Shown here in pieces: positions 5,609 to 10,960 of a stretch of DNA of 10,960 bases. A program made the position numbers and the translations under genes. Numbering within the stretch: the stretch's first letter is position 1; each line of letters opens with the position of its first letter. Under the pieces are notes generated by a model. That model had not been told where the DNA came from, did not search any database, and saw only the letters and a list, made by a program, of their open reading frames with translations. The stretch is from Candidatus Moranbacteria bacterium RIFCSPHIGHO2_02_FULL_40_12b (GTDB lineage Bacteria; Patescibacteriota; Minisyncoccia; Moranbacterales; 2-12-FULL-40-10): contig MFRX01000003.1 of the NCBI GenBank assembly GCA_001784725.1, positions 1-10,960 on the forward strand, in the 5' to 3' direction.

Positions 5609-6313
5609 TCAATTCAATTTACTTTTTCCAAATTTTATTTTTTTCCTTTCCTCGTAAATCTTGGGGCTGATTTTTTTGATAAATTCCGCCCGTTTCTCAC
5701 CCTCCTTTATTTCCTCCTGCCAGTTGTCTTTTGACAAATTGGGAGTTAAAAACAAAACACCGTCGCTTTCCTGTATTTCTTTCGGCATATCGTCAAGTAA
5801 AAATGATTCTCTTTTATCAACAAACGCTTCGACAGCCGTTTGAGGGAAACCCAGCGCCTTTCCGATTGCCTCGTGATCTTCCGTTCCCCAGCATTTCTTG
5901 AGAAGTTCCAGGTTGTCTTTTGAACCGGCTATCATAATTTCAATTCTTTCGGCTCGGGAAAATTTTTCCAAATCCGGTTCTTCTTCTGTCCGATAGCTGC
6001 CTTCGATAATTTCTTTTTTTCCTATATTAAATTCCAGTCCTGATTCTTTAATTAAATCTAGTATCTCCTTAATATCACTTTCAGAAAGAAATTCTCTTTT
6101 TTTTTCTTCCGTTTCCAGCCAAACAGGCAGTTCAATTACCGAAGCCGGTTTTAATCCTCTTTTAGTCAGAAGAAGGTTAATTTTATCGTCAATTACCAAT
6201 TTGGAATTTTCAACTTTCCGCGCCAGTTCCGGATTTATATCGCGACTTTCCAATGTCCCGTCCGGAATTTCAGAATTCTTCTTTTTCCCGATCGCGTTTT
6301 CAAAATTTTCCAT
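5609..6313 (-). CDS. Hypothetical charged protein upstream of dnaG
   Basis: This 234-residue protein was not recognised. It is rich in Glu, Lys and Asp, has no signal peptide or membrane segment, and looks soluble and mostly helical. Segments worth searching are the central RAERIEIMIAGSKDNLELLKK (about residues 120-140, with KKCWGTEDHEAIGKALGFPQ following) and the basic C-terminus. The GTEDHEAIGKALGFPQTAVEAF part suggests a small helical domain. The stop lies 51 bases before dnaG, in the same direction and with no clear terminator between, so it is probably the first gene of the dnaG-rpoD operon, where many bacteria have rpsU. One copy of the long palindrome (6372-6409) lies about 60 bases upstream of its ATG. 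No Shine-Dalgarno sequence is seen. The reading frame is convincing by length and context only. Confidence 0.75.
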   Translation of the reverse strand: MENFENAIGKKKNSEIPDGTLESRDINPELARKVENSKLVIDDKINLLLTKRGLKPASVIELPVWLETEEKKREFLSESDIKEILDLIKESGLEFNIGKKEIIEGSYRTEEEPDLEKFSRAERIEIMIAGSKDNLELLKKCWGTEDHEAIGKALGFPQTAVEAFVDKRESFLLDDMPKEIQESDGVLFLTPNLSKDNWQEEIKEGEKRAEFIKKISPKIYEERKKIKFGKSKLN

Positions 6314-6359
6314 AAAATATCATAACTTACCAATTATCTGCCTTATAATATTGTGCTTG

Positions 6360-6421
6360 TTTTACAACCCGACATTTACTTCAATACTTGGTAGTATTGA
6401 AGTAAATGTAAATTTGTAAAA
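6360..6421. repeat. Long palindrome, copy A
   Basis: The core (6372-6409) has perfect 17-base arms ACATTTACTTCAATACT and its complement around loop TGGT. A second, outer pair of arms, TTTTACAA (6360-6367) and TTGTAAAA (6414-6421), closes the structure after a 4-base internal loop. It is almost identical over about 60 bases to copy B (7214-7275) and lies 47 bases upstream of the ATG of the unknown gene at 6313. A regulator binding site or a palindromic repeat element are the two leading readings. Confidence 0.9.
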
Positions 6422-6636
6422 ATACGGTACTCTTTAGACAAAACTAATTTTGAAAATTGGCAGCGTGTATTTGAAAAAATCTTTACTCTGTTAAATTTAT
6501 GAAGTGAATTTTTCCGGTACGAACTGATTCCGCCCGCCTCGTCTTGCCTGCCTAACCGAAACAGTGCGTGGGCAGGAAGCGGAAGCGGAAAGAATGATTC
6601 CAAGTTTTTCGCGGGTGGTAGCCCGCTAACAAAGTC
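6422..6636. other. Gene-free stretch with nested hairpins
   Basis: No gene is supported. A nested GC-rich hairpin at 6528-6584 pairs TTCCGC with GCGGAA and, inside, CCTGCC (6547-6552) with GGCAGG (6571-6576). A second hairpin GCGGG/CCCGC at 6611-6626 lies ten bases after the stop of the DUF3750-like gene; it lacks a T-run on the minus strand and is a weak terminator at best. Confidence 0.5.
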
Positions 6637-7131
6637 TTACAGATTTTGCTCTTTGGCGGCAAATTCTCTTACTTTGTAATTTCTTCCGAAATAATTCCAC
6701 GGCAGTTTAACCTTAAATTCAGGAAAATTATCTAAAATCCATTGTGCGTAAGTATTACTATTCGGGCCACTTAAAAAATACTTATTACAATATGGGTAAA
6801 TCGCGGGGGAGCTTTCTATAAATTTAACCATCCGCTTCGCTGTCCCACCCTCAATTTTCCCTAATAGTTTTCCTTCCCAAAAATATTTTTGAGAAAACGG
6901 AATTATTTCAATTCCTTGAAATGGCGGGAAAAAATTTTTATATAAATGCCCCCAGCTTGTTTCACATTGAATTTTTCTAAAGAGCACTTCCCATCTTGAA
7001 ACTAATCCTTGGTTGTTGACCACAAACCAGGGATGTGAAGCGAAATTGAAAGGTATATTCCCGGGGCAGACAAAAAGAAAAATTTGATGTTTTTCTTTAT
7101 TTATCATTTGTTGAAAGTTACTATTATCCAT
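6637..7131 (-). CDS. DUF3750-like protein
   Basis: This 164-residue protein matches from memory the pattern of the DUF3750 family: an early HPWFVVNNQG...RWEV block (residues 33-49), a WGHLYKN segment (60-66), the IYPYCNKYFLSGPNSNTYAQW core (111-131, GPNSNT being the best mark), and KLPWNYFGRNY near the end (142-152, usually LP-x-x-x-x-G). The function of the family is unknown. No signal peptide or clear membrane segment is seen. The conserved His, Trp, Tyr and Asn suggest an enzyme-like pocket, but this is only a guess. The ATG lies 2 bases after the stop of an 18-codon tail of a lost XRE-type regulator, so the gene was probably once coupled to it. The gene is bracketed by palindrome copies A and B. 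Confidence 0.7.
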   Translation of the reverse strand: MDNSNFQQMINKEKHQIFLFVCPGNIPFNFASHPWFVVNNQGLVSRWEVLFRKIQCETSWGHLYKNFFPPFQGIEIIPFSQKYFWEGKLLGKIEGGTAKRMVKFIESSPAIYPYCNKYFLSGPNSNTYAQWILDNFPEFKVKLPWNYFGRNYKVREFAAKEQNL

Positions 7132-7133
7132 AT

Positions 7134-7190
7134 TTACTTCAGCAAATCGTCAATTGAAACGCCCAAATCTTTTGCGATTTTCGCAGTTAC
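7134..7190 (-). pseudogene. Tail of a lost XRE-type regulator
   Basis: The minus strand reads VTAKIAKDLGVSIDDLLK followed by TAA. This is the usual C-terminal end of a Cro/CI-type helix-turn-helix domain (KIAKALGVSLDELL). Two in-frame stops (TAATAA) lie directly upstream, and palindrome copy B follows, so the N-terminal two thirds are missing. The stop is 2 bases from the ATG of the DUF3750-like gene, as in a coupled two-gene operon. Confidence 0.6.
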
Positions 7191-7213
7191 TTATTATTCA
7201 AATATTTTACCCA

Positions 7214-7275
7214 TTTACAACCCGTCATTTACTTCAATACTTGGTAGTATTGAAGTAAATGTAAATTTTGTAAAA
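7214..7275. repeat. Long palindrome, copy B
   Basis: Perfect 16-base arms (7226-7241 and 7246-7261) surround loop TGGT, with outer arms TTTACAA and TTGTAAA. Compared with copy A there is one substitution and one extra T in about 60 bases, in the same orientation. It stands between the stop of the TrpR-like gene and the XRE tail, upstream of the DUF3750-like gene. Confidence 0.9.
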
Positions 7276-7288
7276 CTCATTGCGGAAT

Positions 7289-7819
7289 TTATTTGATAAG
7301 TTTTTTTAGCCGGTGGAATAGTTCGTTTTTTTCTTTCATTTTTTCCATTTGGCCGATTACGTTTCCTATTTTCTTCCGCTGGCGGGCGTTGGATTCCTTG
7401 ATTATATTTTCCAAAACAATTTGGGGCCAGTAATACATTGGAAATCTTCTTTTCATACTGGTCCAGTTTTCAGGATCGTAATGCGGGGTTTCTGTTTTTA
7501 TGTCTTTACCTTTAATTCTTTTAACCGCTTTCTGATATCCTTCTCCTGAAATTTTAAGCCATTCCTGCACGCGCGCGATAGTTCCGGGACTCACTTTGAG
7601 TTTTCTTTGCACCTCTTCATAAGTTAACTCGTCTAATAATAATTCGGCTACTTTCAATCTTTTAGCTATCATCTCCGCTTCTTGAAATGATAAAAGGTCG
7701 CGCAGTAATTCCGCCGCCTCTTCCGCGTTTTTTATTTCCGAAATTGCCACGCAAAGCTGATAAAATATCTTTTTCACTTCTTCTTTGGGAAGTTTTTTTG
7801 TTGAAGAAAATTTCGCCAT
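7289..7819 (-). CDS. TrpR-like DNA-binding protein (YerC/YecD family)
   Basis: This 176-residue protein has a TrpR-superfamily domain over about residues 14-103. FQEAEMIAKRLKVAELLLD (45-63) and TYEEVQRKLKVSPGTIARVQEW (66-87) form the helix-turn-helix with the preceding helix, as in the YerC/YecD group (RLEVA...TY-EI...STATISRV). Such proteins bind DNA as dimers; most of the group have no known ligand, unlike TrpR itself, which uses tryptophan. The domain usually ends near 100 residues, but here a basic extension of about 70 residues follows, with HYDPENWTSMKRRFPMYYWP and a helical, Lys-rich end. Its own upstream region holds palindrome copy C overlapping a likely -35 element, and copies A and B lie before the next two genes, so it is the best local candidate to bind that palindrome. 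This is an inference. Confidence 0.87.
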   Translation of the reverse strand: MAKFSSTKKLPKEEVKKIFYQLCVAISEIKNAEEAAELLRDLLSFQEAEMIAKRLKVAELLLDELTYEEVQRKLKVSPGTIARVQEWLKISGEGYQKAVKRIKGKDIKTETPHYDPENWTSMKRRFPMYYWPQIVLENIIKESNARQRKKIGNVIGQMEKMKEKNELFHRLKKLIK

Positions 7820-7867
7820 AATTTTTTTCTTAAACTTGCTTAATTACTTTCTAATTATACAACATCA

Positions 7868-7896
7868 ATAATATCGCAATCAGTCATTTACTTCAA
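7868..7896 (-). promoter_or_regulatory. Likely promoter of the TrpR-like gene
   Basis: On the minus strand TTGAAG (7896-7891), inside palindrome copy C, is spaced by 17 bases from TATTAT (7873-7868). A protein on the palindrome would cover the -35 element. A perfect TATAAT at 7859-7854 is an alternative -10, but it has no good -35 element at the right distance. Confidence 0.45.
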
Positions 7897-7920
7897 TACT
7901 ACCAAGTATTGAAGTAAATA
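7885..7920. repeat. Long palindrome, copy C (reverse orientation)
   Basis: Perfect 15-base arms (7886-7900 and 7905-7919) surround loop ACCA, the reverse complement of TGGT in copies A and B, so this copy is inverted. Only the core is shared; the outer TTTACAA arms of A and B are absent. It lies 66 bases upstream of the ATG of the TrpR-like gene. Confidence 0.9.
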
Positions 7921-7969
7921 TCAACTTTACATTTTAGGAAAATTCAAGGCGGAGGCGGTGAAAGTTTTA

Positions 7970-7988
7970 CCCCGTTGAAATAACGGGG
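7970..7988. repeat. Stem-loop CCCCGTT/AACGGGG
   Basis: Seven-base perfect arms surround a 5-base loop, between the TrpR-like promoter region and the tRNA-Ser. There is no T-run on either side, so a terminator role is doubtful. Confidence 0.45.
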
Positions 7989-8008
7989 CGAATCACCTAT
8001 TGCTTTCT

Positions 8009-8116
8009 CCCGCACAAGGCGGAGGGTACAGGATTTGAACCTGTGATGCCTTTCGGCATATTCGCTTTCCAAGCGAACGCACTGGGCCACTATGCGAACC
8101 CTCCACCTTAAGCGGG
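8009..8116. repeat. Extended inverted repeat around tRNA-Ser
   Basis: The acceptor stem pairing continues outside the tRNA: AAGG/CCTT and then CCCGC/GCGGG, interrupted only at one position next to the acceptor stem and by a two-base internal loop. Sixteen of 19 positions pair. It matches the arrangement seen around tRNA-Asn, though less perfectly. Confidence 0.7.
8020..8104 (-). tRNA. tRNA-Ser(GGA)
   Basis: This is a class II tRNA of 85 bases: acceptor GGAGGGT/ACCCTCC with G discriminator, anticodon stem TTCGC/GCGAA with loop TTGGAAA (anticodon GGA at 8070-8068), a long variable arm with stem ATGCC/GGCAT, and T-arm ACAGG-TTCAAAT-CCTGT. The bases after the discriminator are CCT, so CCA is not encoded. 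A broken tRNA-Ser copy lies about 60 bases upstream. Confidence 0.95.
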
Positions 8117-8120
8117 ATTG

Positions 8121-8162
8121 CGATTTATACCTAAATTTTTCGAGAAAAATTTAGACAAATCG
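8121..8162. repeat. AT-rich palindrome next to tRNA-Ser
   Basis: Arms CTAAATTTTTC (8131-8141) and GAAAAATTTAG (8144-8154) surround two bases; outer arms CGATTT (8121-8126) and AAATCG (8157-8162) close it. It begins where the broken tRNA-Ser copy stops matching a tRNA, so it has probably replaced the rest of that gene. Confidence 0.75.
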
Positions 8163-8166
8163 GGAA

Positions 8167-8202
8167 CAAGCGCGCGCACTAGGCCCACTATGCGACGCTT
8201 CC
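8167..8202 (-). pseudogene. Broken tRNA-Ser, 5' part
   Basis: From 8202 on the minus strand: acceptor GGAAGCG, TC, then GCATAGTGGGCCTAGTGC (D-arm as in the intact tRNA-Ser with one extra G) and GCGCGCTTG, the 5' anticodon stem and start of the anticodon loop. The match ends there and an AT-rich palindrome follows. The acceptor and anticodon stems differ from the intact tRNA-Ser, so it is an older paralogue, probably also Ser. Confidence 0.65.
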
Positions 8203-8235
8203 ATTACTAACCTTATGATACGAAAATAAAGCAGA

Positions 8236-8257
8236 AAATCAAGCCGAAGCTTGATTT
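8236..8257 (-). terminator. Probable terminator of ppsA
   Basis: Nine-base stem AAATCAAGC/GCTTGATTT with a TTCG tetraloop on the minus strand, about 25 bases after the ppsA stop codon, followed by a short T-rich tail. The C(UUCG)G loop is very stable in RNA. The T-run is short, so termination strength is uncertain. Confidence 0.6.
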
Positions 8258-8282
8258 CCTGAAAGTATTCTATAAAACAACA

Positions 8283-10730
8283 TTATTTCTTTGCTTCCTT
8301 TTCTTTTTTCCCAATCAGAATTGTGGTCCGGATGACAGTGTCGGGATTAAGAGAAATGGAATCAATGCCTTCCTCCACCAGAAATTCCGCGAAATCGGGG
8401 AAATCCGAAGGCGCTTGCCCGCAGATTCCGACTTTGCGTCCGGCTTTATGGGCTTTATGAATTACCAGCCGGATTAATTCTTTCACAGCTTCATTTCTTT
8501 CGTCGTAAACATGGGCGACTTTGGCGCTGTCCCGGTCCACTCCCAGAGTGAGTTGCGTAAGGTCGTTAGAGCCAATGGAAAAGCCGTCAAAAATTTCGGA
8601 AAATTCGCTGGCTAAGATGACATTAGAAGGAATTTCGCACATCACATAAACCTCCAGCCCTTTTATTCCCCGCTTCAGCCCCATTTTTTCCATTTGGGAA
8701 ATAACTTTCTTCCCTTCCTCGACTGTCCGGCAGAAAGGTATCATAATTTTTAAATTGGTAAATCCCATCGCTTCCCGCACTTTTTTGAGCGCCCGGCATT
8801 CCAGATTGAAGCCCTCCATATAATCCGGATCATAATACCTTGAAGCGCCCCGCCAGCCGATCATCGGATTTGCTTCCTTCGGCTCAAAATATTTTCCGCC
8901 GACAAGAGTCGCGTATTCATTCGTCTTGAAATCAGACATCCTCACTATTACATCCTTGGGATAGAAAGCGGCGGTGATTTTCCCGATTCCTTCCGCCAGC
9001 TTTTCCACGAAAAATTCTTCCTTGTTTTTGTATCCGCCTCTGGTCAGTTCCTCAATTTTTTTTCTTTCTTCTTTGTCTTTTACTTTTTCAAAATGGATGA
9101 GCGCCAGCGGATGGGCTTTGATATATTCCGTAATGACAAATTCTTCCCGCGCCAGGCCTACCCCGTCATTGGGAATAAAAGAAAGCTCGAATGCCTGGTC
9201 GGGATTCCCCACATTCATCATTATTTTTGTTTTCGGATTCTGAATATTTTTAAGAGAAGTTCTTTTCACTTCAAAAGCCAGGAGGTCGTCATAAACCTTA
9301 CCTTCCTCGCCTTCGGCGCAACTCACTGTCACCGCTCTCCGGTTATGGATAACTCTGGTGGCGTTTCCCGTGCCCACGATGCACGGTATTCCCAGTTCCC
9401 GGCTCACGATGGCCGCGTGCGAAGTGCGCCCTCCGCTATTGGTGACGATGGCGCTCGCGATCTTCATTATCGGTTCCCAGTCAGGATCGGTCATTTCCGT
9501 TACTAGCACTTCGCCTTTCTTGAAAGTGGCGATTCCGGAAACATTTTTTATCACATTGGATTTTCCCTGTCCGATTTTATTTCCCACCGCCGCACCCGCG
9601 CAAAGCACCTGCCCTTTTTCCTGCAAAACATATTCTTCCAAAACGGTTTTGTCCTTCTGGGATTGGACGGTCTCGGGCCTGGCTTGGACAATGAAGAGCT
9701 CATCCGTTTTTCCGTCTTTCGCCCACTCAATATCCATTGCTTTCTTATAGTGATCTTCAATCATGCATCCCCATTTCGCGAGTTGCAGGGCTTCTTCATC
9801 GCTTAAGCAGAAGCGGTGGCGGTCCTCTTCGGAAACCAAAACGTTTTGGGTCGGGCTGTTCCCTCCCACGCTGTATATAAGCTTGCTTTCCTTGCTTCCC
9901 AGTTTTTTGCCGATTATCGACTTGAATCCTTCCTTGAGTTTGGGCTTATGGATGATAAATTCATCGGGATTCACTTTTCCTTTTACGATATTTTCCCCCA
10001 GCCCCCAGGATCCGTTGATGACTATCACATCAGAAAAACCGGATTCGGTATCGATGGTGAACATTACGCCGCTCGCGGCTTCATCCGAGCGCACCATTTT
10101 CTGGACTCCGACGGAAAGAGCGACTTTGAAATGGTCGAATCCCTTGTCTTTGCGGTAGGAAATTGCCCGGTCAGTGAAAAGGGAAGAAAAACATTTTTTG
10201 ATGGACTCCAGAAGCTGGTATTCTCCGCTGACATTAAGATATGACTCCTGCTGTCCCGCGAACGACGCGTCCGCCAGATCTTCGGCGGTGGCGCTGGATC
10301 GGACCGCCACATCAATCCCTCCCGCGAAATGGCTGGTGTGGTCTTTGGGATTTTTTGTCAGCCGGAAGCTCTTATGGCGCGAATGCTCGGAAGAAATTTT
10401 GGCATAGGCCTCAACAATGGAATTTCGGAGATCCAGAGGAAATTCCGCCGAAAGAATGGCTTCTCTTATCTGGTACCCGCGACTGGATAAATTTCTCATA
10501 TTTGAGGTATTCAGGCCCTTGAGTATCCTTTTTATCTCACCGTCCAGATTGTTCTGGCTTATAAAATAGCGATAGGCATAGGAAGTAACCGCAAAACCAT
10601 TAGGAATATTGATTCCTTTGGATTTCAAATTGCGGTACATTTCTCCGAGCGAAGCGTTTTTCCCGCCGACATCCTCAATGTCGTCTATCCCGGTTTCCCT
10701 GAACCAGAGGATGTATTTTTTGTTTTTCAT
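8283..10730 (-). CDS. ppsA: Phosphoenolpyruvate synthase
   Basis: This 815-residue cytoplasmic enzyme converts pyruvate and ATP to phosphoenolpyruvate, AMP and phosphate. The N-terminal ATP-binding domain has VGGKNASLGEM (residues 21-31) and AVRSSATAEDLADASFAGQQ (142-161). The swivelling phosphohistidine domain has GGRTSHAAIVSRELGIPCIVG with the catalytic H438, and the C-terminal TIM barrel has GWRGASRYY (625-633), CEIPSN (698-703), GSNDLTQLTLG (720-730) and the catalytic C770 in GICGQAPSD. Length and the WFRETGIDDIEDVGGKNASLGEM start fit PEP synthase and not pyruvate phosphate dikinase, which is usually longer and starts differently. All key residues are present. It begins 25 bases after the pyruvate kinase stop, so both act at the same PEP/pyruvate step and are probably co-transcribed. 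No Shine-Dalgarno sequence is seen. Confidence 0.96.
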   Translation of the reverse strand: MKNKKYILWFRETGIDDIEDVGGKNASLGEMYRNLKSKGINIPNGFAVTSYAYRYFISQNNLDGEIKRILKGLNTSNMRNLSSRGYQIREAILSAEFPLDLRNSIVEAYAKISSEHSRHKSFRLTKNPKDHTSHFAGGIDVAVRSSATAEDLADASFAGQQESYLNVSGEYQLLESIKKCFSSLFTDRAISYRKDKGFDHFKVALSVGVQKMVRSDEAASGVMFTIDTESGFSDVIVINGSWGLGENIVKGKVNPDEFIIHKPKLKEGFKSIIGKKLGSKESKLIYSVGGNSPTQNVLVSEEDRHRFCLSDEEALQLAKWGCMIEDHYKKAMDIEWAKDGKTDELFIVQARPETVQSQKDKTVLEEYVLQEKGQVLCAGAAVGNKIGQGKSNVIKNVSGIATFKKGEVLVTEMTDPDWEPIMKIASAIVTNSGGRTSHAAIVSRELGIPCIVGTGNATRVIHNRRAVTVSCAEGEEGKVYDDLLAFEVKRTSLKNIQNPKTKIMMNVGNPDQAFELSFIPNDGVGLAREEFVITEYIKAHPLALIHFEKVKDKEERKKIEELTRGGYKNKEEFFVEKLAEGIGKITAAFYPKDVIVRMSDFKTNEYATLVGGKYFEPKEANPMIGWRGASRYYDPDYMEGFNLECRALKKVREAMGFTNLKIMIPFCRTVEEGKKVISQMEKMGLKRGIKGLEVYVMCEIPSNVILASEFSEIFDGFSIGSNDLTQLTLGVDRDSAKVAHVYDERNEAVKELIRLVIHKAHKAGRKVGICGQAPSDFPDFAEFLVEEGIDSISLNPDTVIRTTILIGKKEKEAKK

Positions 10731-10755
10731 ATTTTTTAATGTTTATTTATTATTT

Positions 10756-10960
10756 TTATTTTATTTCTTCAAATTTGACTAAGCTCATATGTTCTCTTTT
10801 CACATGTGGCCTGCCCGTAACAATGACTACCCGGTCATTTTTTTTCAGCAGTTTGTTTTTTTTCAATATCTCTATTGACTTATCAATCAGTGCGTCAAGC
10901 GTATGGCAGTCGGGAAGAATAAAACTCTGAATGCCCCAGACAATTGAGAGCTGATTTTGG
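10756..10960 (-). CDS. pyk: Pyruvate kinase, C-terminal part (cut by window end)
   Basis: The last 67 codons of a minus-strand gene run in from the right edge. The protein reads QNQLSIVWGIQSF, then LDALIDKSIEILKKNKLLKK and NDRVVIVTGRPH, the C-terminal allosteric domain of pyruvate kinase (usual pattern QL-W-GV, a helix, then GD-VVIVAG). It makes ATP and pyruvate from PEP and ADP at the end of glycolysis. The end differs from most family members: after VVIVTG comes RPHVKREHMSLVKFEEIK instead of the common P-x-G-x-TN-x-x-KV ending, though the length is about normal. The ppsA gene follows 25 bases later. Confidence 0.85.
   Translation of the reverse strand, partial: QNQLSIVWGIQSFILPDCHTLDALIDKSIEILKKNKLLKKNDRVVIVTGRPHVKREHMSLVKFEEIK

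Noticed and set aside
6372..6409. Long palindromes as rho-independent terminators.
   Set aside because: No T-run follows the stem on either strand, and the copies lie just upstream of genes; the stem is also longer than usual for a terminator.
6376..6603. 75-codon minus-strand open frame upstream of the unknown gene.
   Set aside because: It runs through palindrome copy A and a GC-rich hairpin repeat, and the product has low plausibility with no recognisable motif.
6500..6636. T-box or other riboswitch leader near the hairpins.
   Set aside because: No T-box motif or antiterminator was found, and the hairpins lie downstream of one gene and over 200 bases before the next.

Overview
The window looks like a chromosomal piece of a Candidate Phyla Radiation (Patescibacteria, probably Parcubacteria-type) genome. 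This is inferred from the AT-rich intergenic DNA, the many short GC-rich palindromes of the TCCGCC-NNN-GGCGGA kind, the lack of Shine-Dalgarno sequences at every start, tRNA genes without an encoded CCA end, and the diverged proteins. No taxonomic search was possible. All recognised genes lie on the minus strand, so the reading order is from high to low coordinates.

From right to left: the last 67 residues of pyruvate kinase (10756-10960, cut by the window edge) are followed after 25 bases by a full phosphoenolpyruvate synthase (8283-10730), which ends at a UUCG-loop hairpin. Next come a broken tRNA-Ser copy and an intact tRNA-Ser(GGA). Then follows a small accessory block: a TrpR-like (YerC/YecD) DNA-binding protein (7289-7819), a DUF3750-like protein (6637-7131) preceded by the tail of a lost XRE-type regulator, and a charged protein of unknown function (5609-6313). 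An almost perfect palindrome of 15-17 base arms occurs three times, once upstream of each of these three genes.

The unknown gene is followed by dnaG primase (3722-5557) and the principal sigma factor rpoD (2465-3718), a version of the bacterial macromolecular synthesis operon. RpoD has a strikingly lysine/arginine-rich N-terminal tail.

Downstream of rpoD lies a compact, odd locus (about 1780-2310). It holds a wrecked tRNA-Asn whose anticodon arm and T-loop carry palindromes, an intact tRNA-Asn(GUU) nested in a 22-base inverted repeat, and a small GIY-YIG nuclease. The intact tRNA and the nuclease sit between two identical 42-base copies of a double-hairpin repeat, and the two outer sides of the repeats read as the 5' and 3' parts of one tRNA-Asn. 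This suggests an insertion or duplication that split an old tRNA-Asn and carries a working replacement plus a nuclease.

The left end holds a type IV toxin-antitoxin pair of the AbiE kind (antitoxin 940-1524, toxin 227-931) with its own promoter and a possible operator, then a gene-free end rich in hairpins.
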